DNA of 13,899 bases, taken from NCBI GenBank assembly GCA_025924845.1, contig JAICHN010000089.1:1-13899 (forward strand), in the 5' to 3' direction. The DNA comes from Chloroflexota bacterium. GTDB lineage: Bacteria; Chloroflexota; UBA5177; JANWHV01. Both the position numbers and the translations under genes were made by a program. The notes under the pieces are model-generated. The model ran no database searches, was not told the origin of the DNA, and saw nothing but the letters and a program-made list of their open reading frames with translations. Shown here one piece after another: positions 1-7,074 of the stretch; within the stretch, counting starts at the first letter, position 1, and every line of letters begins with the position of its first letter.

Positions 1-207
1 CCGGCGATCGCCGCGGCCAGTATAGTAGCCAAGGTGTATAGAGACCGCTTGATGCAAAACCTCGATCCTGCCTACCCTGCCTATGGATGGCGGCAAAACG
101 CAGGTTACGCCACTCCGCATCATCAGCGAGCCATCAAGGCCGACGGTCCGTGTCCGCACCACCGAACTCTGTTCCTGCGCCGTTTGCTGGAGGCAGCCAC
201 GCCATGA
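1..207 (+). CDS. rnhB: Ribonuclease HII, C-terminal part (cut by window edge)
   Basis: Ribonuclease HII cuts the RNA strand of RNA/DNA hybrids and removes ribonucleotides misincorporated in DNA. Only the last 68 codons are present, open from base 1 in frame 1 and ending at the TGA at 205-207. The text near the start, IAAASIVAKVYRDRLM, matches the conserved RNase HII block that follows the last catalytic acid. It continues with the family pattern LDPAYPAYGW, then GYATPHHQRAI and an HHRTLFLRRLL tail. The catalytic acids lie upstream of the window in this family, so activity cannot be judged here. The stop overlaps the start of the following membrane protease in an ATGA (204-207), which points to translational coupling. 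The motif match and the unbroken frame make the identity firm, though the piece is short. Confidence 0.9.
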   Translation, partial: PAIAAASIVAKVYRDRLMQNLDPAYPAYGWRQNAGYATPHHQRAIKADGPCPHHRTLFLRRLLEAATP

Positions 208-1154
208 CCCCCAACCTTCCCGACCCCATCCCGCGAGCCGAAGGGCTTGGGCGCCGTGGCGTCGATCAAGACGAGATCGATCGGGAGACGACCGTGGAGA
301 AACAGTGGCGCCTGCGCCACCGGCGCGCGGTCGAGCAAGCCGGCGCCTCCGGACGGCGCGACCTGGAGCAGCGGCTGCGCGGCTTCGGTAGCTGGCAGGT
401 GGTCACCAAGAACACGATCCTGCTGGTGATCGTCGAGGTAGTCGCAAGCTTCGTCCTGGCCGGATTGGCTTTCGTCATTATGTTCCTGCACGGGAACTAT
501 CTGACGCACGGGGTGAGCCTTGACACGGCGGCCAATCGCGCGGGCACCGATCTCACCCATTGGCTCAGCTCGCCCGTCGCCCTGGGACTGAGCGCCCTGG
601 TCACCCAGGCGTCGATATTTCTCGTGCTTCACTGGTGCGTAGTCCGCCGCGGCCTCCTGAGTTGGAGCGAGATTGGGTTCGGCCCTGCCCTGCGCGATCG
701 GCCGGGACGCGCCTTCGCGATTGGATTAGGGATCGGTCTGGCTGCGTTCCTGGCGGGAGAGATATTATTACTGTCCATGCACGCCGTCGGCCTTCCGATA
801 AACGGCCAGCAAGAGGAGTTGGCCTCGGTTCATCACAGTCAAATACTGCCGTTTCTCTTTTTCGCCTTCACCGCCGCGATTACGGCGCCCGTAGCCGAGG
901 AGAGCTATTTTCGCGCTTATGCCATGCGCGCCATGACGGTGCGCTACGGCTTCCCGGTAGGGGCGGGAGTCTCCTCGTTGTTCTTTGGTCTCCTCCATTT
1001 GACGGGCGGAGTGGGCCTGGTCTTTATCCCCTTAATCGTGATCGGCGTTATTCTGGCCTGGGGTTATGCCCGGACGGGAAACCTGATCACCAACATCACC
1101 GCGCATGCCCTGAATAATATAATCGGCGTTGTACTGCTCTTGACGAGCAGCTGA
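204..1154 (+). CDS. CPBP (CAAX-type) family intramembrane metalloprotease
   Basis: This is a polytopic membrane protein of 316 residues with the three signature motifs of the CPBP/Abi (Rce1-like) glutamate intramembrane proteases. They are EESYFR (Glu232, Glu233, Arg237), FFGLLH ending in His265, and HALNN (His301, Asn305). In the family these residues form the active site within the membrane. A charged, Arg-rich cytoplasmic N-terminus of about 65 residues precedes the first helix (roughly 70-95); further hydrophobic segments lie near 125-147, 168-192, 213-230, 250-265 and 270-312. The ATG at 204 is chosen because GGAGG at 189-193 precedes it and because it overlaps the rnhB stop. An in-frame codon at 87 would extend 39 residues back through rnhB. 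Bacterial members serve peptide maturation, bacteriocin immunity or unknown roles; no peptide substrate gene is visible nearby, so the substrate is unknown. Confidence 0.88.
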   Translation: MTPNLPDPIPRAEGLGRRGVDQDEIDRETTVEKQWRLRHRRAVEQAGASGRRDLEQRLRGFGSWQVVTKNTILLVIVEVVASFVLAGLAFVIMFLHGNYLTHGVSLDTAANRAGTDLTHWLSSPVALGLSALVTQASIFLVLHWCVVRRGLLSWSEIGFGPALRDRPGRAFAIGLGIGLAAFLAGEILLLSMHAVGLPINGQQEELASVHHSQILPFLFFAFTAAITAPVAEESYFRAYAMRAMTVRYGFPVGAGVSSLFFGLLHLTGGVGLVFIPLIVIGVILAWGYARTGNLITNITAHALNNIIGVVLLLTSS

Positions 1155-1190
1155 GTCGATGCCGCGTAAGGCTCCGGAAAGTAACGATAG

Positions 1191-2882
1191 ATGACGAATA
1201 CCCTGGCTATTGGGCGCGGCTGGGCGGTGATAACCGCCGACGGGAAACGAGTAGGTGATGTCATTGAGGTCCACGACCATTACCTGCTGGTCAGTCGCGG
1301 CGTAATTTTCGTACGCGACCGCTATCTTCCCCTGGGTACGGTGGAGCGGGTGGAGGATAAGCGGGTGATCCTCACCGTGACCGAAGACATGTTTCGGAAG
1401 ATGGACCTTTCCCATATCCCGCCCCCGCCCATCGCCGAACCTTCGACCCAGCCCCTGGCCCAACCGATGGCGGTGACCGAGGTCGATCCCAACTACACGC
1501 CCGCGTCCTATGAGGTGGACGCGGGGAATTACAGCACGGGTTGGCAGAGCGACAGCGGTGCCGACTACGATGAAACGCCATCCTACACGCCCGTCCAGCC
1601 CAACGGGCTGATTCAGATCGAGCACGGATTGAATCTGGCCTATACCGAGATCGGCTACGGACAACCGGTTGTGTTGGTGCCGGGCTGGCCGTTCGACAGC
1701 GCGGTCTGGGAACCGCTGCCCACCGTGCTGGCGGAGGACTATCGGGTGGTCACCTACGATCCGCGCGGGACAGGAAAATCCGACGCGCCATGGGATTACT
1801 ACTCGGTGGACGCCATGGCGGGCGACTTACATCGGCTCATCGTCGAGCAGGCACTCTACGAGGTTACCGTGGTTGCCTGGTCCACCGGTGCGATGGTCGC
1901 GCTGGCGTACGCGCGAACCTTTCCCAAGCGGATCGCGCGTCTGATCTTGGTGGCGCCGATGGTGCTGCGCTGGCCGGGTGATCCGTCGCCATTGGACTGG
2001 TCGGACGACGTATCGTCCGAAGAGCCGGCCACTTCGGACGATGCGACAGAGGAGGTCCCGCATGAGGATTCCCAGTTGGACACCGCTACTCAGGCGCCGC
2101 CCGGAGAGCCTGCCCTGGTTGATATTTCGGCTCCGGCTGAGGAGCTACCCGAAGCGAACACACCCATGGACGAAACGGGCGAGGAATTCTCCGATGACGC
2201 TTCGGAGGTGGACGGGCCGACCGAGGAGCAATCAGGCGAACGCTCGGCCCTGGACGAGTCGATCCGGGAGTCATGGGCCACGCAGCTTCTGGAGGATCGT
2301 CCCGCTCTTTTCCGGCTCTTGGTCGAGGAGCTTGTCGGGCCGGAGCTGAGCGATCCCCGCCGCCACTGGCTCTGGGAACGGCTGATGCTTGGCGGGCAGC
2401 ATGCCCAGATCAAAACGTGGGAAGCCTTACGCACCTACGACCTGACGGACTCCTGCACCGATGTAAAGGCGCCGATCACCATCATAAGCGGACGCGGTGA
2501 CCGCTATTCACCGGTCGCCCTGGGCGCTCGCCTCGCCGGCCTACTTTCCGGGGCCACACAGATTGAAATCGAGGGACGAAGCCACGCCTTGTTCCTGGAG
2601 CAGCGCACGGCATTGGTCGATATTCTGAACGGGATCCTCAATCCGCCATACGAGCCTGGGGATTGGGCGGACGAGGCGGAGGAGTCCGAGCCGGAGTCCG
2701 ACGACGAGGAGCCCGCGGAGCTGGAGTTCGACGGCATGGAGCAGTCCGAGCCCGCGGTCGACGAAGAGCCCGATGAGGAAGTCGGCGAGCATGTGGCGGA
2801 GGTGGAGCAGATCTCGTCCGATGAGCCGCCGGCCGAAAGCGCCGAGCCGAGACCAGACGAGTCTCCGACGATCCAGGCGTAG
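1191..2882 (+). CDS. Alpha/beta hydrolase with PRC-barrel-like N-terminus and acidic segments
   Basis: A 563-residue composite protein. Residues about 8-70 resemble a PRC-barrel/DUF2171 module (VITADGKRVGDVIEV, then YLPLGTVERV). A proline-rich linker leads to an alpha/beta hydrolase core at about 140-485: an oxyanion region VLVPGWPFDS, YDPRGTGKS, the nucleophile elbow AWSTGA with Ser231, Asp437 in GRGDRYSP, and His465 in GRSHALFLE. The Ser-Asp-His triad is therefore complete. Where a cap domain usually sits, residues about 264-356 are a low-complexity stretch rich in Glu, Asp, Ser and Pro, and the C-terminus (about 487-563) is another. Usual members are near 270-300 residues. No signal peptide or membrane helix is evident, so it is probably cytoplasmic. 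The Shine-Dalgarno (GGAAAG, 1176-1181) is weak. It lies 36 bp after the CPBP gene and is probably co-transcribed. The substrate cannot be named; esterase, haloperoxidase-like or lactonase activity are all possible. Confidence 0.85.
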   Translation: MTNTLAIGRGWAVITADGKRVGDVIEVHDHYLLVSRGVIFVRDRYLPLGTVERVEDKRVILTVTEDMFRKMDLSHIPPPPIAEPSTQPLAQPMAVTEVDPNYTPASYEVDAGNYSTGWQSDSGADYDETPSYTPVQPNGLIQIEHGLNLAYTEIGYGQPVVLVPGWPFDSAVWEPLPTVLAEDYRVVTYDPRGTGKSDAPWDYYSVDAMAGDLHRLIVEQALYEVTVVAWSTGAMVALAYARTFPKRIARLILVAPMVLRWPGDPSPLDWSDDVSSEEPATSDDATEEVPHEDSQLDTATQAPPGEPALVDISAPAEELPEANTPMDETGEEFSDDASEVDGPTEEQSGERSALDESIRESWATQLLEDRPALFRLLVEELVGPELSDPRRHWLWERLMLGGQHAQIKTWEALRTYDLTDSCTDVKAPITIISGRGDRYSPVALGARLAGLLSGATQIEIEGRSHALFLEQRTALVDILNGILNPPYEPGDWADEAEESEPESDDEEPAELEFDGMEQSEPAVDEEPDEEVGEHVAEVEQISSDEPPAESAEPRPDESPTIQA

Positions 2883-2917
2883 TTTCAATTCCGCCTTTGC
2901 CCTACCGCTGGTACGCT

Positions 2918-2940
2918 CAGGGAAAGAATTGTTTTCCCTG
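2918..2940 (+). terminator. Stem-loop after the hydrolase gene, possible terminator
   Basis: The arms CAGGGAAA (2918-2925) and TTTCCCTG (2933-2940) are perfect inverted complements around a 7-nt loop. The hairpin lies 35 bp past the hydrolase stop and about 70 bp before the next start. There is no T-run after it, so it may be a weak or factor-assisted terminator, or a processing hairpin. Confidence 0.4.
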
Positions 2941-3012
2941 GCATATCATGCGTATCTACGCTTGACCGGCGCGCACTCCGGAATCCGGCATGGGTAGAGG
3001 AGGGATAGGTCG

Positions 3013-4437
3013 TTGGCCACCGATACCGAGCAGCGAGACAAGCGACGGATAACGCTCGTTTCGGTCGTGGCCGCGGTCGTGCTGACCACGCTCAAGCTTA
3101 TCGTGGGCCTGGCCACGGGGAGCTTAGGCCTGATCTCGGAGGCCGCCCACTCAGGGCTCGATCTGATCGCGTCCGTGATCACCCTATTCTCGGTGCGCGT
3201 CGCCGACCGGCCCGCCGACGCCGATCACCCTTACGGACACGGGCGCGCGGAGAATCTGTCGGCCATCATCCAGGGCGTGCTCCTCCTCGGCACGGCGTCC
3301 TGGATCATGTTCGAGTCCGTGCAACGTATCTTTTTTGTGACCGTCGCGGTCGACACCTCTCCCTGGACGTTCATTGTGATGGCAGGCAGCATCGTGATCG
3401 ATTGGTGGCGCTCGACCATGCTGGCCCGCGCGGCCCGGCGGTATCATAGCCGGGCGCTGGAGGCCGATGCGCTTAACTTCCGCGCCGATATGTTCAGCGC
3501 CGCGGTCGTGATTGTCGGCCTGGGACTGACCGCTTATGCCGAGCAGAGCGGACACTTGCCCATTCTGGCCAAGTCCGACGCGCTGGCCGCGCTCGTGGTG
3601 GGGATCGTGATCGTGGGGATGAGCGGCCGCCTGGCCCTGCGGGCGATCGGCGTCTTACTGGATCGCGCGCCTACCATGGCGCAGGACGAAATGACCCGAG
3701 CGACGGCAGCCGTCCCCGGCGTGCTGGGGACCGAGTCGGTTCGCCTGCGCGAATCGGGCAGCCGTCTTCTGGCCGATGTCACGGTCGCGGTCCCGCGAAC
3801 CGCCAGTCTGGCCTCGGCGCACGCGATCAGCGAGCAGATCGAGGCCGCCATTCGCCGGGTGGAGCCGCGCACCGAGACGGTGGTGCATGTGGAACCCGGC
3901 GTGCCCACGGCTGAGAGCACGGCGGAACAGTTGCGCGCCATCGCGCTGCAGACTGGGGCTCACACCCACCACGAGCAGGTCTACCGCGTCGGCGATCATC
4001 TGGAGGCATCGGTGCATCTGGAGGTAGCTCCCGACTTGACGCTTGGCGAAGCACATGCCCAGGCTCATGCCCTGGTGGCGGCCGTGCAACAGAGTGATTC
4101 GCGCTTCGCGAGGGTCGAGACACATCTTGAGGTGACCGAACCCGACCCTGATCCACGACGAGATGTCACGTCCGACCATCATGCCATGGTGCGGGCCGTC
4201 GCGGAGGCGGTGCGGGCGGCCGATCGGGATGCCCGCCCCCGGGAGATCGCGCTCTATCGAGCCCACGGCCAGGGATTGGATCTGATCCTCCACTGCGGGT
4301 TCTCGCGCACGACCGTTATGGGACAGGTACACCGGCGCACCGAGCGGATCGAGCAGGCGCTACGGGAAGCCTGGCCGGACCTGGAGCGGATCGTCGTCCA
4401 CGCGGAGCCGGACGACCTGCCGATGACCGCGCGATAG
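3013..4437 (+). CDS. Cation diffusion facilitator with three C-terminal modules
   Basis: A proton-coupled divalent metal exporter of the CDF family in the inner membrane. The membrane part (about 12-215) shows HSGLD in TM2 (His46, Asp50), HPYGHGRAE between TM2 and TM3, and ADALNFRAD in TM5 (Asn155, Asp159). In many CDF proteins the TM5 position of Asn155 is histidine or aspartate, so site A reads His-Asp-Asn-Asp and metal choice is uncertain. The cytoplasmic tail is about 250 residues rather than the usual 80-90. It appears to hold three ZT-dimer-like alpha/beta modules near 225-295, 303-375 and 388-466, ending in VVHVEP, VETHLEV and VVHAEP. The start is TTG, accepted because GGAGG (2999-3003) sits 9 nt upstream and the protein begins with a normal charged N-terminus. 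Total length is 474 residues against about 300 for simple members. Family assignment is secure; substrate is not. Confidence 0.92.
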   Translation: MATDTEQRDKRRITLVSVVAAVVLTTLKLIVGLATGSLGLISEAAHSGLDLIASVITLFSVRVADRPADADHPYGHGRAENLSAIIQGVLLLGTASWIMFESVQRIFFVTVAVDTSPWTFIVMAGSIVIDWWRSTMLARAARRYHSRALEADALNFRADMFSAAVVIVGLGLTAYAEQSGHLPILAKSDALAALVVGIVIVGMSGRLALRAIGVLLDRAPTMAQDEMTRATAAVPGVLGTESVRLRESGSRLLADVTVAVPRTASLASAHAISEQIEAAIRRVEPRTETVVHVEPGVPTAESTAEQLRAIALQTGAHTHHEQVYRVGDHLEASVHLEVAPDLTLGEAHAQAHALVAAVQQSDSRFARVETHLEVTEPDPDPRRDVTSDHHAMVRAVAEAVRAADRDARPREIALYRAHGQGLDLILHCGFSRTTVMGQVHRRTERIEQALREAWPDLERIVVHAEPDDLPMTAR

Positions 4438-4479
4438 AGCCGCCGGCTTTGGCATGAAAACGTACACGTATGGTTCATC

Positions 4480-4496
4480 CGGTACATTCGATACCG
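4480..4496. promoter_or_regulatory. Short dyad upstream of the MFS leader
   Basis: CGGTA (4480-4484) and TACCG (4492-4496) are inverted around 7 nt. The site lies 43 bp before the leader start, in the 118-bp gap between the metal transporter and the MFS gene, where an operator for an efflux gene would be expected. Five-base arms occur often by chance, and no regulator gene is next to it. No convincing -35/-10 pair was seen in the gap. Confidence 0.2.
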
Positions 4497-4538
4497 TTGG
4501 CGGCAATAAGCGGTGACTGTGGTGTCTGGAGGATCTAC

Positions 4539-4559
4539 ATGACCGTAATCCCTCAATGA
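4539..4559 (+). CDS. Six-codon leader reading frame coupled to the MFS gene
   Basis: A reading frame encoding MTVIPQ begins at an ATG placed 5 nt after a strong GGAGGA ribosome binding site (4528-4533). Its TGA (4557-4559) overlaps the transporter ATG (4556-4558) in an ATGA. The transporter start has no binding site of its own at usable distance: the GGAGGA lies 22 nt before it. The simplest reading is that ribosomes load at the leader, terminate and restart on the transporter. Whether the peptide also senses a drug or a cellular state cannot be told. It could instead be a chance frame, but the good binding site and exact overlap favour function. Confidence 0.5.
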   Translation: MTVIPQ

Positions 4560-5773
4560 GCCGTGAGGACGACCCGGCACCGCCGTCCCTGCTGCATAAC
4601 CGAAACTTCATGCTGCTGTGGGGCGGCCAGCTCGTCTCGTGGATAGGGACGGAGGTCACTGGCATCGCGCTGCCCCTTCTTGTCCTGGCGCTGACCGGGT
4701 CTCCAGGCTATGCCGGGCCGGTCGCGGCCGAGCGAAGCGCAGTCTATGTCCTGCTCGCCCTCCCCGCCGGGGCGTTGATCGACCGGTGGGATCGGCGTCG
4801 AGTCATGGTCGTGGCTAACGCCGGCAGCGGTATCGCCATGGGCAGCATCTGCGTGGCGCTGCTCGTCGGACACCTGAGCGTTGCCCAGCTCTTCATCGCC
4901 TGCGCGGCCGAGGGCGCCTGTTTCGTCTTCGCCAACCTGGCTCGCTTTACGGTGCTTCGGCATGTCGTACCGGCCGCCCAATATCCGGCGGCCGTGGCCC
5001 AGAACAGCCTGGCGGACTATATCGCCCTGCTCCTTGGACCATCCCTGGGTGGGTTCCTGTATCAGGTTGCCGGCGCCGGCATGGCCCTGCTCGTGGATGC
5101 CTCCTCCTACGTCGTCAATGCGCTTTCCGTCTTCTTCATCGACACCCCTTTCCAGGATCGGCGGGATAAAACGCCCACTACGCTGGTGGCCGACATTCGC
5201 CTGGCCGTGGGCTGGCTCTGGAGCCAACCCACGCTCAGACAGCTGAACCTGCTGTCAGGAGGACGCACCGCTATCACCTCGGGCCTTTATCTGCTGATCA
5301 TCGTACTGGCCAAGGGCCATCACGCATCATCGGCCGCATTGGGAGTTATCTTCGCGGTGAGCGCGCTAGGTGGGATGCTCGGCGCGCTTGTCGCCGGTCG
5401 CCTGTATCAGCGCTTTCGGGCGCACACGGTTCTCTGGCTGACCACGTGCGTGACCTGGCTCCTGATCTCGTGCTACCTCGCGGCAACCAATATCATCCTG
5501 ATCGCTCTCGTGACGACGGTCGTATACTTCTTTGGCCCCTTCTTTGAGATGTCCCTGAGAACCTGCACGAATGTCGGCGTTCCTGACGCGCTGCGCGGGC
5601 GCGTCTCCAGCTTATTGCGTGTGGTCGAACTCGGATCATATTCGCTTGGTTTCTTTGTGACCGGCCTACTCCTCGAATACGCGGGTGGCGTGGTGACCAT
5701 CGCATCCCTGGCAGGCATCCTGCTCGTACTCACCCTGTTCGCCAGGCTCAACCGCTCATTCCACGCGTTGTAG
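4556..5773 (+). CDS. MFS transporter, MFS_3/macrolide-efflux-like
   Basis: A 405-residue inner-membrane protein with about 12 hydrophobic segments. After an 18-residue polar N-terminus the first helix carries LLWGGQLVSWIGTEVTGIAL, typical of the MFS_3 branch that includes macrolide (MefA-like) and enterobactin (EntS-like) exporters. Between helices 2 and 3 is GALIDRWDRRRVM, the conserved MFS loop motif in its DRxxRR form. The second half begins near LNLLSGGRTAITSGLYLL and carries the matching loop GRLYQRF. Members usually export drugs or siderophores by proton antiport; the substrate here is unknown. The ATG at 4556 is chosen because it overlaps the leader stop and the next in-frame ATG falls within helix 1. 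The 3' end overlaps the convergent glycosyltransferase gene by 18 bp. Confidence 0.88.
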   Translation: MSREDDPAPPSLLHNRNFMLLWGGQLVSWIGTEVTGIALPLLVLALTGSPGYAGPVAAERSAVYVLLALPAGALIDRWDRRRVMVVANAGSGIAMGSICVALLVGHLSVAQLFIACAAEGACFVFANLARFTVLRHVVPAAQYPAAVAQNSLADYIALLLGPSLGGFLYQVAGAGMALLVDASSYVVNALSVFFIDTPFQDRRDKTPTTLVADIRLAVGWLWSQPTLRQLNLLSGGRTAITSGLYLLIIVLAKGHHASSAALGVIFAVSALGGMLGALVAGRLYQRFRAHTVLWLTTCVTWLLISCYLAATNIILIALVTTVVYFFGPFFEMSLRTCTNVGVPDALRGRVSSLLRVVELGSYSLGFFVTGLLLEYAGGVVTIASLAGILLVLTLFARLNRSFHAL

Positions 5774-6856
5774 GTGGTCAAGTTGCTCCCGGTAGAACGC
5801 TTCGTAGGCTCCCACCATGGCGGATTGGGAAAAGTATTGTCGGATATGCGCGCGGCAAGAAGCCGCGGATACCTCCGGCAGGCGCCCGACCGCGGCGGCA
5901 GCGGCGTCAAGATCGCCGGCGGGAAGCAGGAAGCCGGTTTGGCCGTCGACAATCTGTTCGACCAGGCCGCCCAGCGCAAAGGCGATGGCCGGCGTCCCCA
6001 GCGCCATCCCTTCCAGTACGGCCAGGCTGCAGGCCTCCGCCCAGCGGGGCGTAAACAGGAGCGCCGCCGCACGGGCCATGGCGTTCCACGCTTCCCTTTG
6101 CGGCAAATGACCCAGATAGACGACCTGCTCCCCATCCACGGCGGGCGCGATGTGGCGCTGATAAAAGACCTGATCTTCAATCCGGCCAATCAAACGCAGT
6201 CGCCGACCGGCGGCACGGGCGACGGCGATCGCCAGATCGGCCCCTTTTTCGGGCGCCATTCGGCCGATGAACAGCAGGTCCTCGGTTCGCTCCGCGACGT
6301 CGAGTTCAGGGACCGCCACGCCATTGTGGATTACCCTGGTCACACGCGTCACCTCTTGAAACTCTCCGGCCAGCGCGTGAGAGACTGCGACCAAAGTGGC
6401 TGGAGTATCGTTCTGGGCCAACACGCGCAGCGCGGCGACCTGCTCGACCAAGATCGGGGGTACGTGTAAGGTGGTGAGAAAGGGAATACCGATGGTGTCG
6501 GCAAGCAGCAACGGAAACCCGCTGAAACTGTGATTATGCACCAGATCGAAGCGGCCTCTTTGGGAGCGCAAGTAACTGAAGATCTGGTGAAACACCGCTT
6601 GCTCCGCCGCGAGCAGGGCACGCATGGTGGCGCCGTCGAAGCTTTCGGGCGGTCCGGGCCAGCGTAAGCTGCCGGCCCTCACGCCCAGGGTGATCAGTTC
6701 CGCGGCCGGCACCGTCGATCCCTCAGGCGCGAACAGGGTGACGGTATGCCCTCGGGCGCTCAGCCCGGCCGTCAACTCGGCGATCAATACTTCGGTGCCG
6801 CCGGGAAACGGCTCCGCCAGGGCCGAGATCATGGGGGAGATCATGGCGACCCGCAT
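5756..6856 (-). CDS. Glycosyltransferase family 4 (GT-B fold)
   Basis: A 366-residue retaining glycosyltransferase of the GT4 type, probably cytoplasmic, that moves a sugar from a nucleotide-sugar donor. The N-terminal Rossmann half starts MRVAMISP and has the GGTE loop (19-22) and LVHNH near 105-109. The donor-binding half has GRMAPEKG with Lys204, and EACSLAVLEGMALG, giving the E-x7-E pair Glu274/Glu282, followed by ALGGLVEQIVDGQTGFLLP. All expected GT4 landmarks are present. The ATG at 6856 is preferred to the TTG just upstream. No Shine-Dalgarno is visible before it, and the possible promoter lies only 12 nt away, so translation may be nearly leaderless. It stands alone on its strand between an MFS gene and dppA, and no cell-envelope cluster surrounds it. 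Acceptor and product (glycolipid, glycogen-like or small molecule) are unknown. Confidence 0.92.
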   Translation of the reverse strand: MRVAMISPMISALAEPFPGGTEVLIAELTAGLSARGHTVTLFAPEGSTVPAAELITLGVRAGSLRWPGPPESFDGATMRALLAAEQAVFHQIFSYLRSQRGRFDLVHNHSFSGFPLLLADTIGIPFLTTLHVPPILVEQVAALRVLAQNDTPATLVAVSHALAGEFQEVTRVTRVIHNGVAVPELDVAERTEDLLFIGRMAPEKGADLAIAVARAAGRRLRLIGRIEDQVFYQRHIAPAVDGEQVVYLGHLPQREAWNAMARAAALLFTPRWAEACSLAVLEGMALGTPAIAFALGGLVEQIVDGQTGFLLPAGDLDAAAAAVGRLPEVSAASCRAHIRQYFSQSAMVGAYEAFYREQLDHLQRVE

Positions 6857-6868
6857 CAAAGCGGACCG

Positions 6869-6896
6869 ATTGTAAAATTAATTTCACTCCGGTCAT
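6869..6896 (-). promoter_or_regulatory. Possible promoter of the glycosyltransferase gene
   Basis: On the minus strand ATGACC (6891-6896) and TACAAT (6869-6874) are separated by 16 bp and lie in an AT-rich island of an otherwise GC-rich gap. This is a fair sigma-70-like pair reading toward the glycosyltransferase. Only 12 nt separate the -10 box from the ATG, so the transcript would have a 5' leader of a few bases. This is a pattern match only. The rest of the 218-bp divergent gap to dppA shows no other clear signal. Confidence 0.3.
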
Positions 6897-7074
6897 ACAC
6901 GATTCGCCGCATAATCCCCCTGTACGTGCCTGAGATCGGTATCCACTACAGTCTACCAGGCAGCATCATCTCGGTCGCGAATCCGACCCCCGCACGATCC
7001 CCCGCCCCGCTATCCTGATTAACGACACGGTCGCACAGCGAACGCGCGTACCGGATAGGGCGGAAGGAGAAACG

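Noticed and set aside
3..12. GGCGATCGCC palindrome, like the cyanobacterial HIP1 octamer
   Set aside because: It lies inside rnhB coding sequence and recurs only once more that I saw (near 6224, also coding). That is expected in GC-rich sequence.
4438..4450. AGCC-GCC-GGCT followed by TTT after the metal transporter stop, terminator-like
   Set aside because: A 4-bp stem with a 3-nt loop is too small to support a terminator call.
4553..5227. Long open frame on the minus strand opposite the MFS gene
   Set aside because: It mirrors the codon pattern of a well-supported membrane transporter on the other strand. Its protein is polar, repetitive and without any recognisable domain.
5473..6189. Minus-strand frame overlapping both the MFS gene and the glycosyltransferase in a different frame
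   Set aside because: The true glycosyltransferase frame holds all family motifs. This one gives Arg/Pro/Ser-rich text and crosses into the opposite gene.
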